A stretch of DNA of 64,000 nucleotides from Solirubrobacter deserti (GCF_027587175.1 NZ_JAPCID010000006.1:124001-188000); one strand, 5' to 3'. Positions 51,667 to 60,731 are shown, counted from the stretch's first letter. Notes: generated by a model from the sequence alone, not told the origin. Numbers and translations are program-made.

Positions 51667-53699
51667 CCGGCGGCTTGGATCGCGGTGATCGCGACGGTGT
51701 TGACGATGTCGTGCACGGTCGCGCCGCGCGAGAGGTCGTTGACCGGTTTGTTCAGGCCCTGCAGCACCGGGCCGACGGCGATCGCGTTGGCCGAGCGCTG
51801 CACGGCCTTGTAGGTGTTGTTGCCCGTGTTGAGGTCGGGGAAGATGAACACGGTCGCACGGCCGGCCACCTGCGAGCCGGGCAGCTTGGTCTTCGCCACG
51901 CCCGCGTCGACGGCGGCGTCGTACTGGATCGGGCCCTCGACGGAGAGCTCCGGCGCCCGTTCCTTCACGAGCTCGGTCGCCGTGCGCACGCGCTCGACCT
52001 CCGCGCCCGCACCGGACTGACCCGTCGAGTAGGAGAGCATCGCGACGCGCGGCTCGATGCCGAACTGCGCGGCGGTGGCGGCGGACGAGATCGCGATGTC
52101 GGCCAGCTGCTCGGCGGTCGGGTTCGGGTTCACGGCGCAGTCGCCGTACACGAGCACCTGGTCGGCCAGGCACATGAAGAACACGCTGGACACGACGCCG
52201 GCGCCCGGCGCGGACTTGATCACCTCGAACGCGGGCCGGATCGTCTCCGCGGTGGTGTGCGTGGCGCCGCTCACCATCCCGTCCGCCATCCCCAGCGCGA
52301 CCATCAGCGTGCCGAAGTAGGAGACGTCGGTGACGATGTCGCGGGCCGCGTCCAACACCATGCCCTTGTGCCGGCGTCGCTCGGTGTACTCGGCGGCGAA
52401 GCGCTCGCGCAGCTCCTCGTCGGTCGGGTCGAGGATGTTCGCGCCCCACAGGTCCACGCCCAGCCGGGAGGCCGCGCCGCGCACCTCGTCCTCCCGGCCG
52501 AGCAGCGTGAGCTCCACCACGCGCCGGCGCAGCAGCGTCTCGGCGGCCCGCAGGACGCGCTCGTCCGTGCCTTCGGGCAGCACGATGTGCTTTCCGGCCG
52601 CCCGCGCCCGGTCCAGCAGCTCGTACTCGAACATCAGCGGCGTGACCGCCTCCGAGCGCGTCACGTCCACGCGCGAGAGGAACTCGTCCCCGTCGACGTA
52701 CTCCTCGAACACGGCCAGCGCCTTGGTGATCTTGCGCGGCGTGTCGACCGCGATGACGCCTTCGCGTGAGCCCGCGAGCGTGGCGGTCTCGTACGTCCCG
52801 TGCTCGGTCAGGACGACCGGCAGCATGGTGGGGAAGCCCTCGAGCGGCTTCAGGAACGTGTCCGACGGCCGCAACCCGCCCGTGAGGACGACGCCGGCGG
52901 GGGAGGGAAGCTCCTTCGACGCGTGCGCGAACAGCGCCGCGAGCAGCACCTCGGCCCGGTCGCCGGGCGTGATCAGCACCGCGCCGTCCTCGATCCGCTC
53001 CATCAGGTTCGGCAGCGTCATCGCGGCGACCGTGAGGTGCAGCGCCTCACGCCCGAGCAGTTCCGCGTCGCCCGCGATGATCTCGCCGTCGCAGGCCGCG
53101 GCGACCTGGCCGACGGTCGGCGCCATCAGCAGGTCGATCTCCGGCAGCGCATAGATCGGCGGGCCGCCGACGCCCTGGACGTCGGCGACCAGGTCGAAGC
53201 GCACGCGGTTGGCGACGACGCCGACGACCTCGGCGCCCACGCCCTTGACCGCGCTCACGGCCACCGCGACCGCCTCCTGCACCTCGGCCACGGAGCGATC
53301 GTGCCCGCTGACCACCAGCAGCGTCGGCAACCCGAGGTTGAGCGCGACGCGCGCGTTGAACGCGACCTCGCCCCCGGCGCCGACCGCATGGAAGTCCGTG
53401 CCGACCACGAGTACGCCGTCACACTGTGCGGCGAGCGCCCGGTAGCGCGCCACGATCTCCTCCAGCGCCCGCTCCTCGTCCGCGCGCACCTCGTCGTGAG
53501 TGACGCCGATGGACGCTTCGTAGGGAAACGCGTCCGAGCGCAGCACGGACACCAACGCATCCTGCTCGGGATCGGCCACGACCGGCCGGAACACCCCGAG
53601 CCGCGTCAGCCGGCGTGCGAGCAGTTGTCGCACGCCGAGCGCGACCGCGGACTTGCCGGTGGCGGGCTCGCAGCCCATCACGTACACCCCTGGCGTCAT
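51663..53699 (-). CDS. pta: Phosphate acetyltransferase, long form
   Basis: 678 residues in three parts: an N-terminal P-loop domain (VYVMGCEPATGKSAVALGVRQLL), a DRTGG regulatory domain (~210-340) and the catalytic PTA domain (~365-675: AGKHIVLPEGTDERVLRAAE, VSGATHTTAETIRPAFEVIKS, RATVFIFPDLNTGNNTYKAVQRS, GLNKPVNDLSRG). It converts acetyl-CoA and phosphate to acetyl phosphate. Both ends overlap neighbours (ATGA with the MMPL stop and with ackA), so it is the middle gene of MMPL-pta-ackA. Confidence 0.95.
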   Translation of the reverse strand: MTPGVYVMGCEPATGKSAVALGVRQLLARRLTRLGVFRPVVADPEQDALVSVLRSDAFPYEASIGVTHDEVRADEERALEEIVARYRALAAQCDGVLVVGTDFHAVGAGGEVAFNARVALNLGLPTLLVVSGHDRSVAEVQEAVAVAVSAVKGVGAEVVGVVANRVRFDLVADVQGVGGPPIYALPEIDLLMAPTVGQVAAACDGEIIAGDAELLGREALHLTVAAMTLPNLMERIEDGAVLITPGDRAEVLLAALFAHASKELPSPAGVVLTGGLRPSDTFLKPLEGFPTMLPVVLTEHGTYETATLAGSREGVIAVDTPRKITKALAVFEEYVDGDEFLSRVDVTRSEAVTPLMFEYELLDRARAAGKHIVLPEGTDERVLRAAETLLRRRVVELTLLGREDEVRGAASRLGVDLWGANILDPTDEELRERFAAEYTERRRHKGMVLDAARDIVTDVSYFGTLMVALGMADGMVSGATHTTAETIRPAFEVIKSAPGAGVVSSVFFMCLADQVLVYGDCAVNPNPTAEQLADIAISSAATAAQFGIEPRVAMLSYSTGQSGAGAEVERVRTATELVKERAPELSVEGPIQYDAAVDAGVAKTKLPGSQVAGRATVFIFPDLNTGNNTYKAVQRSANAIAVGPVLQGLNKPVNDLSRGATVHDIVNTVAITAIQAAG

Positions 53700-55867
53700 G
53701 CCGGGGACGATGGCACGTCCCGCTCGCGGACGCGGACCAGCCGCCGGCGCAGCTGCTCTCCCTCGACGTCCACGCGCGGGAGCACCCGGTCAAGCCACCC
53801 CGGCAGCCACCACGCGCGTTCGCCGAGCAGCGCGAGCAGCGCGGGGATCAACGTCATCCGCACGACGAAGGCGTCGACCAGGATTCCGAACGCGAGGGCG
53901 AAGCCGATCGACTTGATGATCGCGACGTCCTCGACGATGAAGCCCGCGAAGACCGCCGCCATGATCAGCGCGGCGCCGGTGACGACGCGGGCGCCGTGCC
54001 GGAAGCCCTCGGTGATCGCCCGCGTCGGCTGCGCGCCGTGGACGTGCTCCTCACGCATCCGCGAGACCAGGAACACCTGGTAGTCCATCGCGAGGCCGAA
54101 CAGGATGCCGACGATGAAGATCGGCAGCACCGAGACGATCGGCGCCTGCTCGACGCCGAACACGCTCGAGAGCGCCCCCTGCTGGAAGACCCCGACGAGC
54201 GCGCCGAACGCGGCGCCGATCGTCAGCAGGAACCCGCCGACGGCCGTGAGCGGGACGAGGATCGACCGGAACGCGAGCGTCAGCAGCACGAACGCGAGCC
54301 CGACGATGACCGCGAGGTAGGGCACCAGCGCGCCGGAGAGGCGATCGGCGAAGTCGATGTTGGCCGCGGTCGGCCCGGTCACGAGGGTCCGGGCGTTCAG
54401 CTCGCCGTCGAGCGTGTCGGTGCGGTCCCGGATCCGCTGGACGAGGTCCTTCGTCGCGTCCGTGGACGGGCCGCTGCGCGGGGTGAGCGTGACGATCGCG
54501 GTGTCACCGCCCTCGTTGAGCGTCGGCTCGCTCACGTCGGCGACATCCGCGAGCCGGCCGAACTCCGCCGCGACCGCGTCGCCGGCGGCCTCGGCGTCGC
54601 CGCCGCGGCCGGCGTCGACCACGAGCGTGAGCGGTCCGTTGAAGCCCGGGCCGAAGCCCGCGACGAGCAGGTCATAGGCCTTGCGGTTGGTCTCCTGGGG
54701 CGCGGCGGTCGAGTCGTCGGGCTGGCCGAGGCGCATGTCGAGCACCGGGACCGACAGCGCGCTCAGCGCGAGCACCGACAGCAGGACCGCGGGCCGCGGG
54801 TGCCGCGTGAGCAGGCCGACCCAGCGCGCCCCGAGGGTCGGCCGGGCCGCGCGCGGGCCGGTGTCGAAGTTCTTGCCCTTGGCGATCCGCCGGCCCGCGA
54901 AGCCCAGCAGGGCGGGCACGAGGGTGAGCGAGACCGCGACGGCCACGGCGACCGTCGCGGCCGCCGCGAGCCCCATCGCGCTCATGAACGGGATGCCGAC
55001 GACGGTCAGCGAAGCGAGCGCGATCAGCACCGTCGCGCCCGCGAACACGACCGCGCTGCCGGCCGTGCCGACGGCGCGGCCGACGGACTCCTCGAGCTCC
55101 ATCCCTTCGAACAGCTGCGTGCGGTGGCGCGAGATGATGAACAGCGCGTAGTCGATGCCGACGGCGAGGCCGAGCATCAGGGCGACGGTCGGGACCGTCG
55201 AGTCCATGTCGACGAAGCCGGTGGCCGCCGTGATGCCCATGATCCCGACGGCGACGCCGATCAGCGCTGTCAACAGCGGCAGCCCGGCGGCCACGAGCGA
55301 GCCGAACGTGATCGCGAGCACGAGCGCCGCGACGGCGAAGCCGAGGATCTCCCCGAGCCCGCCGAGGGAGGCCTCGGAGGCGACCGCGTCGCCGCCGAAC
55401 TCGACCTGGACGTCGGCGGCGCGCGCGGTCCCGGCAGCGCGCTGCACGGCCTCGACCGACCCTTCAGGGATGTCCTCCGCCGTGGTGGCCCAGCTCACCT
55501 GGGCGAGCGCGACGCGCCCGTCCTCGGAGGTGACGGGCTCGCTGACGGCGGTCACGCCGGGTGCCTCGGCGGCACCGGCGACCGCGTCCGCGACGGCCGC
55601 CGCCCGCTCGCCGCCGGTCAGCTGCTCGCCCTTGGGTGCGGCGAACACGATCCGCCCGGACGCGCCGTTGGCCTGGGGCAGGCGTTCCTCGAGCAGGTCG
55701 ACCGCCTCCTGCGACTCGGTGCCGGGCATCGTGGCGGAGTCGGTGGTGGGTCCGCTGAGCGTCGCGGCGGCCGCGAACATGCCGCCGAGCACGACCAGCC
55801 AGACGGCCAGAAACGTCTTGCGGCGGCGGAAGGCCAAGCGGCCCAATCTGTAGAGAGCAGTTGCCAT
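53696..55867 (-). CDS. MMPL/RND-family membrane transporter
   Basis: 723 residues with about twelve helices in two repeats, each with a large extracytoplasmic loop after TM1 and TM7. The signature GLAVGIDYALFIISRHR and its second-half counterpart GILFGLAMDYQVFLVSRMREE carry the proton-relay Asp-Tyr pairs of MmpL proteins, which export lipids, siderophores or drugs. GAGGAACCTCC lies before its ATG. Its stop overlaps pta's ATG. The divergent histidine kinase/response regulator pair is a candidate controller. Confidence 0.92.
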   Translation of the reverse strand: MATALYRLGRLAFRRRKTFLAVWLVVLGGMFAAAATLSGPTTDSATMPGTESQEAVDLLEERLPQANGASGRIVFAAPKGEQLTGGERAAAVADAVAGAAEAPGVTAVSEPVTSEDGRVALAQVSWATTAEDIPEGSVEAVQRAAGTARAADVQVEFGGDAVASEASLGGLGEILGFAVAALVLAITFGSLVAAGLPLLTALIGVAVGIMGITAATGFVDMDSTVPTVALMLGLAVGIDYALFIISRHRTQLFEGMELEESVGRAVGTAGSAVVFAGATVLIALASLTVVGIPFMSAMGLAAAATVAVAVAVSLTLVPALLGFAGRRIAKGKNFDTGPRAARPTLGARWVGLLTRHPRPAVLLSVLALSALSVPVLDMRLGQPDDSTAAPQETNRKAYDLLVAGFGPGFNGPLTLVVDAGRGGDAEAAGDAVAAEFGRLADVADVSEPTLNEGGDTAIVTLTPRSGPSTDATKDLVQRIRDRTDTLDGELNARTLVTGPTAANIDFADRLSGALVPYLAVIVGLAFVLLTLAFRSILVPLTAVGGFLLTIGAAFGALVGVFQQGALSSVFGVEQAPIVSVLPIFIVGILFGLAMDYQVFLVSRMREEHVHGAQPTRAITEGFRHGARVVTGAALIMAAVFAGFIVEDVAIIKSIGFALAFGILVDAFVVRMTLIPALLALLGERAWWLPGWLDRVLPRVDVEGEQLRRRLVRVRERDVPSSPA

Positions 55868-55911
55868 CGGAGGTTCCTCGGTGGGGAGCAGGGTTCGCCT
55901 TCACCATCGGG

Positions 55912-55929
55912 GTCGCGGCGCGCCGCGAC
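55912..55929. promoter_or_regulatory. 18-bp palindrome between the transporter and the kinase genes
   Basis: GTCGCGGCG followed by its exact reverse complement, in the 160-bp divergent intergenic region between the MMPL transporter and the two-component system. It might be a response-regulator site, but GC-only palindromes of this length can arise by chance here. Confidence 0.3.
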
Positions 55930-56027
55930 GACCGCCGAAGGAGCCCTTCTGCTTGGCCCACGAGGACGCATCCGGTTCCGCCTTTAGGGGGAAGCGGCCG
56001 GGCGCCGCGCGCCTCTACGCTGGCTGC

Positions 56028-57182
56028 GTGCCTCGACGCGCCGATGTGCTGTGGACCGCGCTGGTGACCGCGGCGGCGCTCGCGGTGTTGCAGGTCGATC
56101 TCGCACGCACGACGCCGCCCGATCGCGCCCCCGACCTGCTCGGCGCGTTGCTCGTGATCGCGGCCTGCGCGCCGCTCGCCGTCCGGCGCGAGCACCCGCT
56201 GGCGGCGGCGGTCGTCGCGCTGCCGTTCGCCGGGGCCGCGCTGTCGCTCGGCTACTCGGTGATCGTGCCGGTGCTGCTCGCGCTCATGCTCGGCGGCCGC
56301 GCGGCGCTCGTCAGCGCGCACCGGGTGACGGTCCCGCTCGCCGCGTACACCGGGACCGTGATGGCGGCGGCGGTGGCGATCACGGGCGAGGACAGCCCGG
56401 TGCTGGTGCGGATCCTCGGCGGTGTCGCGATCGGCGTCACGGCCGTGCTGATCGGCGATGCGATCCGCAGCGAGCGCGAACGGGTCCGCGAGGCGCAGGA
56501 GCTCGCGCGCCGGATCGCGGAGCTGCGCGACCGCGACGTCGAGCGCGCGGTCGTCGAGGAGCGGCTGCGGATCGCCCGCGACGTGCACGACATCACCGGT
56601 CACCATCTGAGCGCGATCTCCCTCCAGGCCGCGGGCGCCGGACGCACCACGACCGACCCGGGCGCGCGTGCCGCCCTGGAACGCATCCACCGGCTCACCT
56701 CGGAGGCGCTCGGCCAGACGCGGCGCACGCTCGGCGTCCTGCGGGAGTCGGGACCGGCCGCCCGCGCACCGGCGCCGCGGCTGGGGCACGTCGAGGAGCT
56801 GCTGGACCCGGCGCGCGACGCCGGCCTCGCCGTCGACCTGCGCGTGGACGGGGCCGACCGCCCGCTCTCGGACGAGCTCGAGGTCTGCGCCTACCGGGTC
56901 GTGCAGGAGTCGCTGACCAACGTCGTTCGCCACGCGGGCGCGAGCGCGGTTCGCGTGCGGATCGCCTACGGGGAGCACGAGTTGCTGATCGCCGTCGACG
57001 ACGACGGCGTCGGCGGCCCCGCCCGGCCCGGCGGCGGCATCGAGGGGATGCGCGAGCGCGTCGCGATCGTCGGCGGCCGCTTCTCGGCGGGCCCGACCGC
57101 CGGCGGCGGCTGGTCGGTGCGGGCGGCGCTGCCGCTGGACGCGGAGCCGGCGCCGGCGCGTGTCGCCGGGGTGGCGCCGTGA
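56028..57182 (+). CDS. Membrane sensor histidine kinase
   Basis: 384 residues from GTG 56028 (6 nt after TACGCT). Four to five N-terminal helices (~8-145) with little extracytoplasmic loop, then HisKA_3 with His187 in RIARDVHDITGHHL, and HATPase_c (ESLTNVVRHAGA, DDDGVGG, GIEGMRERVAIVGG). This is the intramembrane-sensing NarL-family type, often responding to envelope stress. Its TGA overlaps the GTG of the response regulator gene (GTGA). The frame extends upstream but without a good start. Confidence 0.92.
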   Translation: MPRRADVLWTALVTAAALAVLQVDLARTTPPDRAPDLLGALLVIAACAPLAVRREHPLAAAVVALPFAGAALSLGYSVIVPVLLALMLGGRAALVSAHRVTVPLAAYTGTVMAAAVAITGEDSPVLVRILGGVAIGVTAVLIGDAIRSERERVREAQELARRIAELRDRDVERAVVEERLRIARDVHDITGHHLSAISLQAAGAGRTTTDPGARAALERIHRLTSEALGQTRRTLGVLRESGPAARAPAPRLGHVEELLDPARDAGLAVDLRVDGADRPLSDELEVCAYRVVQESLTNVVRHAGASAVRVRIAYGEHELLIAVDDDGVGGPARPGGGIEGMRERVAIVGGRFSAGPTAGGGWSVRAALPLDAEPAPARVAGVAP

Positions 57183-57847
57183 GCATCCGCGTGATCGTCG
57201 CCGACGACCAGGCGATCGCCCGCCAAGGCCTGCGGATGATCCTCGAGAGCGAGCCGGACATCGAGGTCGTGGGGGAGGCCGTCGACGGCCTCGACGCGCT
57301 CGGCCAGGTCGAGCGTCGCGCGCCCGAAGTCCTGCTCATCGACATCCGCATGCCGCGCATGGACGGGCTCGAGGCCGCGCGCCGCCTGCGCGACACCGCC
57401 GGCGTCGAGGTGATCGTGATCACGACGTTCGACCTCGACGAGTACGTCTTCGAGGCGCTGCGCGCCGGAGCGGTCGGCTTCCTCGTCAAGGACTCGCCGC
57501 CCGATCGCATCATCGACGCCGTCCGCGCGGTCGCCCGCGGCGACGCGCTGATCTCGCCCGAGGTGACGCGCCGTCTGCTCGACCAGTTCGTCTCGGCCGC
57601 GCCGGCCCGCGCCGGCGATCCCGCGCTCGCCGACCTGACCCCGCGTGAGCGCGACGTCCTGCTCGGCATCGCCGCCGGGCGCAGCAACGCCGACATCGCC
57701 GCCCACCTGCACCTGGAGGAGAGCACCGTCAAGAGCCACGTGGGGCGCATGCTCGCCAAGCTCGAGCTCACCAGCCGCGTCCAGGCGGTGATCTTCGCCT
57801 ACGAGACCGGCCTGGTCGCACCGGGCACCGCGCGCGAGTTGCCCTAG
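57179..57847 (+). CDS. NarL/FixJ-family response regulator
   Basis: 222 residues. Receiver domain with phospho-acceptor Asp55 (VLLIDIRMPRMDG), acidic pocket Asp9/Asp10 and Lys in FLVKDSPP; LuxR-type HTH at ~150-195 (LTPRERDVLLGIAAGRSNADIAAHLHLEESTVKSHVGRML). Cognate partner of the overlapping histidine kinase. Likely targets are its own operon and the divergent MMPL-pta-ackA operon (inference). Confidence 0.95.
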   Translation: MSIRVIVADDQAIARQGLRMILESEPDIEVVGEAVDGLDALGQVERRAPEVLLIDIRMPRMDGLEAARRLRDTAGVEVIVITTFDLDEYVFEALRAGAVGFLVKDSPPDRIIDAVRAVARGDALISPEVTRRLLDQFVSAAPARAGDPALADLTPRERDVLLGIAAGRSNADIAAHLHLEESTVKSHVGRMLAKLELTSRVQAVIFAYETGLVAPGTARELP

Positions 57848-57857
57848 GGTGGGTGCC

Positions 57858-58856
57858 ATGGAGGGTTCACAGCGGTTCGGCGTGCGCGGCGACTCACCCG
57901 GCCATGCCGGGATCGGCGGGACGTTCGCCGGCCGCCGGCTGGTGCTCGATGCCGAAGGGCTCGAGGGGGTCGACGTGGCGGTCGTCGGCGCGCCGTTCGA
58001 CGACGGCACGTCCAACCGGCCGGGCGCGCGGTTCGGCCCGCGCGCGATTCGCGCCGCCGACGACGGCGGGCACGCCGGGCGCCCGCACCTCGGCACCGGG
58101 CTGGACCCGTTCGCCGTGTTCGAGGTGATCGACCACGGCGACTGCACCGTCGCCCCCGCCGATCTGGAGCGCTCGCACGAGCACCTCGCGGACGTCCTGC
58201 GCAGCGTCCTCGCGGCCGGCGCCGTGCCGCTCGTGCTCGGCGGTGACCACTCGCTGTCGTTGCCGACCCTGCGCGTGCTCTCAGAACGGTATGGCCGCGA
58301 CGGGTACGCCGTCGTGCACTTCGACACCCACGCCGACACCGCCGCCGAGCTCTACGGCGTGCGGATCTCCCACGGCACGCCGTTCCGCGTCGCGGTCGAG
58401 GAGGGCTACCTGGACGGCCGTCGCGCGGTCCAGATCGGCCTGCGCGGCACGTGGCCGGGCCCGGACGACTTCACCTGGATGCGCGAAGCCGGCTTCCGCT
58501 GGCACACGATGGACGAGATCGAGGAGCGCGGCCTGCACCGCGTCCTCGACGACGCGATCGCGCACGTGGCCGGCGCGGCGCCGCGCGTCTACCTCACCGT
58601 CGACGTCGACGTCCTCGATCCGGCCTTCGCGCCCGGCACCGGCACACCCGAGCCGGGCGGGCTCTCCACCCGCGAGCTGCGCGGGGCGTTGCGCCGGGTG
58701 GCCTCCGAGCTGGAGATCTGCGCCGCCGACGTCGTCGAGGTGTGCCCGCCGTTCGACGTGGCCGGAATCACCGCGCTGGCCGCCGAGCGGATCGCGCTCG
58801 ACATCCTCACCGGTATGGCGTCCAGGCGGGCGTCATCTTCGGCTGGGCGACGGTGA
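57858..58856 (+). CDS. Agmatinase/arginase (ureohydrolase) family protein
   Basis: About 332 residues from ATG 57858, which lies 7 nt after TAGGGT; a GTG at 57849 is also in frame. The binuclear manganese ligands are present: His in LGGDHSLSLP, the D-T-H-A-D run in VVHFDTHADTA, and D-V-D in LTVDVDVLDPAFAPGTGTPEPGG. It hydrolyses a guanidino compound (agmatine, guanidinobutyrate or similar) to urea and an amine. The exact substrate cannot be read from sequence. The C-terminus (RRASSSAGRR) is unusual and may reflect a nearby recombination. Confidence 0.9.
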   Translation: MEGSQRFGVRGDSPGHAGIGGTFAGRRLVLDAEGLEGVDVAVVGAPFDDGTSNRPGARFGPRAIRAADDGGHAGRPHLGTGLDPFAVFEVIDHGDCTVAPADLERSHEHLADVLRSVLAAGAVPLVLGGDHSLSLPTLRVLSERYGRDGYAVVHFDTHADTAAELYGVRISHGTPFRVAVEEGYLDGRRAVQIGLRGTWPGPDDFTWMREAGFRWHTMDEIEERGLHRVLDDAIAHVAGAAPRVYLTVDVDVLDPAFAPGTGTPEPGGLSTRELRGALRRVASELEICAADVVEVCPPFDVAGITALAAERIALDILTGMASRRASSSAGRR

Positions 58857-59096
58857 CCGGTCGGACGGTGGACACTGCGCTCGTGCCCATCGACGAGTAG
58901 GCCCTCGTGACGGCAGGAGTGGACACGGCCGTCAAGACGGGTGCCGGTCCGGTCGAAGTTGCGGGAGGGGGACTCGATGCCGGCGCATATCCAAGTTCGC
59001 GCGGAGGCGTGAGTTGTACGAGAGCCGGGATCGGTACGGACCGGGCTGTGGCTCCGCCGAGCTGCGTTCGTCCTGACCGCTCCCGCGGGCTCCCAC

Positions 59097-59132
59097 TCGA
59101 GCTCTTCGAACTTCCTCGAACTGTTTGGAACC
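59097..59132 (+). promoter_or_regulatory. Direct heptamer repeats upstream of the DUF6355-like gene
   Basis: TCGAGCT (59097), TCGAACT (59106), TCGAACT (59116) and TGGAACC (59126) recur with 9-10 bp spacing. This resembles the TCGAGnn direct repeats bound by SARP/OmpR-type activators, although those usually recur every 11 bp. Confidence 0.4.
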
Positions 59133-59164
59133 AACGGCGCTCATCGCGATTCTCTCGTTCCGCA

Positions 59165-59188
59165 GTCGTCGGCTCGCGAGCCGACGAC
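59165..59188. promoter_or_regulatory. 24-bp perfect palindrome
   Basis: GTCGTCGGCTCG followed directly by its reverse complement, ending 31 bp before the ATG at 59220. Operator or RNA hairpin in the leader of the small secreted protein gene. Confidence 0.5.
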
Positions 59189-59219
59189 AGACCGAGATCA
59201 ACGGAACGGGAGACCGATC

Positions 59220-59591
59220 ATGAACTTGACACGGAAGGCTTTGGTCGCCGCAGTCACCGTTGCAGCGACCGCCGTCCCGGTGGCCGGCCACACTGCCGCG
59301 GCCGCCCAGGCCCCCGCCCTAAGCACGGCCCCGCCCGCGACGATCACCTCGTTCGCTGCCGGCCCGGCCGCTTCCACGAGCACGCGCGTCCCCGCCGCGC
59401 GGCGCGCATGCGGCTTCGTCGGCGGCGAAACGTACCGCCATTGCGCAACGCGGGGGCGCGTCCTCATCGACGCCGAGAACATCTGGGGGACGACCTACAG
59501 GAACATCTGCGTCAAGCCCGGGGACACGCACCTCGGATACCTGTCGTACTGGGTGATCGCCTACGCGTGGTACATCGGCAGGACCTGCTGA
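59220..59591 (+). CDS. Small secreted DUF6355-like protein
   Basis: 123 residues. A signal peptide (NLTRKALVAAVTVAATAVPVAGHTAAAA) leads into an Ala/Ser/Thr linker and a ~62-residue cysteine-containing domain: ACGFVGGETYRHCATRGRV, then RNICVKPGDTHLG and a C-terminal AWYIGRTC. Four Cys suggest two disulfides. The pattern CGF...HC...CV.PG.T.LG...GxxC resembles the DUF6355 family found near natural-product clusters. GGGAG lies upstream of the ATG. Exported; function unknown. Confidence 0.7.
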   Translation: MNLTRKALVAAVTVAATAVPVAGHTAAAAQAPALSTAPPATITSFAAGPAASTSTRVPAARRACGFVGGETYRHCATRGRVLIDAENIWGTTYRNICVKPGDTHLGYLSYWVIAYAWYIGRTC

Positions 59592-59863
59592 CGACACGGA
59601 TCAGCCTCTAGTGCTCGAGTAATCCGAGGAGCGCCTTGCCGCGCGACGAGCCCTGCAACTTCCAAAGCGTCGAGGTGGGAGGTCGCGGGAGCTCGGACCC
59701 GCGTCGAGCGCCCGCGCCTTCCCGAGCGGGACCGTCGGGAGCGGGTAGGGCGTGCGACGCGAGCCTCACCCGCGACCGAATGATCAACGACGCAGCGCGC
59801 AAACACAACGGGCTCGGGTAGGACGCAGATGCGACGTCGCACCGCCAAACGTAGGAGGCTCAC

Positions 59864-59995
59864 ATGCAGACCGTCTCAGTGCCCGTCCCCGATCCGGCTC
59901 CGCCGCAGCCGTACCCGGGAGAGCCCGTTCCTGACCCGACGCCGCCGAACCCCGGGCCGCCCACGCCCCCTGGCCCAGACCCGGTACCCGGCTGA
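59864..59995 (+). CDS. 43-residue proline-rich peptide
   Basis: ATG 59864 is preceded by a perfect AGGAGG (59853-59858) at 5-nt spacing. The product begins MQTVSVPVPDPAPPQPYPGE and ends PGPDPVPG; 20 of 43 residues are Pro, with Asp, Glu and Gly between. No signal peptide and no Cys. Proline-rich short proteins with the same MQTV-type opening occur in other high-GC Actinobacteria to my recollection, but no function is known. It has a good translation signal, so I treat it as real. Confidence 0.6.
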   Translation: MQTVSVPVPDPAPPQPYPGEPVPDPTPPNPGPPTPPGPDPVPG

Positions 59996-60041
59996 GGTCG
60001 CGCTGGCGAGCTGGCCTCGTCGTGGCGCTCGGTGACGCTGC

Positions 60042-60491
60042 TCACCGGAGCCAGATCGCGCCCTCCCGGACCGTGACCGGGTACGTCTTGAGCCGCGCCA
60101 TCTCGCCGAACCCTCGTACCGCGGCGGAGTAGGGCTTGAAGCCGAACACGCGTCCCTTCGGCCCCGACGTCATCGAACCGCTGTGGACATTGAAGCGAGC
60201 GCGGTGCCACGGGCACTCGAGGCAGCCGTCCTCGGTCACCTGGCCGCGGCCCAGCTTGGCGAACTGGTGCCGGCAGACGTTGGAGACCGCGAACGGCTCG
60301 CCGCCGGCCATGCCCACCGCCAGCACGCCGTGCTCAGCGGTCCGCACCTCGACGACGCCCCGGTCGCCGAGCGCGTCGATGTCCACGAGGCGGTCCCCGG
60401 CGGCCACTCGCAGCTCACCGTGCGTGACGGGCGGCAGCGCGCCCGCGGTCGGCACGGCGCGTCCTTCGGGTTCGTTGCGCAGAAGTCCCAT
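60042..60491 (-). CDS. Rieske [2Fe-2S] protein
   Basis: 149 residues. Cluster ligands are Cys73-x-His75 (NVCRHQ) and Cys93-x2-His96 (ECPWHRARFN), the spacing of Rieske ferredoxin-type domains. N-terminal ~20 residues are extra. No membrane helix, so a soluble electron carrier, or the Rieske subunit of an oxygenase. Neighbours give no obvious oxygenase partner. It ends convergently with the proline-rich peptide gene. Confidence 0.85.
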   Translation of the reverse strand: MGLLRNEPEGRAVPTAGALPPVTHGELRVAAGDRLVDIDALGDRGVVEVRTAEHGVLAVGMAGGEPFAVSNVCRHQFAKLGRGQVTEDGCLECPWHRARFNVHSGSMTSGPKGRVFGFKPYSAAVRGFGEMARLKTYPVTVREGAIWLR

Positions 60492-60731
60492 GCCCGACGT
60501 ACGCGCGCGAGGCGATCGTATCGCCGACGCCTGTCTTAGATGCGACGGCGGCCCAGCGTGGGCCGTGGGTCACCGTGACGACCAGCATCAACGTGTCCGA
60601 GCCATAGCCCAGTTGATCTGGGGTGCATACCTCGCGTTCGCGAGCTCGATCGTGCTCGCTGTCGCCGCAGGTCCGGCCTCGAGGAGCAGCCGCGAGGTGC
60701 TCGCGTAGTCCCTGCGTGGGCTGTTCCCGGC

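Larger units (their letters stand above)
58857..59219. other. Non-coding stretch with direct repeats and a palindrome
   Basis: No supported gene. The first ~45 bases could encode the end of another protein in a different frame (GWATVTGRTVDTALVPIDE, stop at 58900), perhaps a fragment. The right half carries the direct repeats and palindrome listed separately. Codon-position bias is weak throughout. Confidence 0.5.

Noticed and set aside
58857-58900. Frame reading GWATVTGRTVDTALVPIDE as the true C-terminus of the ureohydrolase
   Set aside because: It is not in frame with the ureohydrolase, whose motifs are complete and whose frame stops at 58856; the fragment has no recognisable parent.
59608-59808. 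Minus-strand frame ending STLWKLQGSSRGKALLGLLEH
   Set aside because: The ending looks protein-like but the upstream part is low-complexity and there is no good start; not enough to call a gene.
60490-60708. Open frame ending in a hydrophobic helix (AIAQLIWGAYLAFASSIVLAVAA)
   Set aside because: It overlaps the divergent Rieske start, has no Shine-Dalgarno or TANNNT signal and no family resemblance; possibly a fragment.
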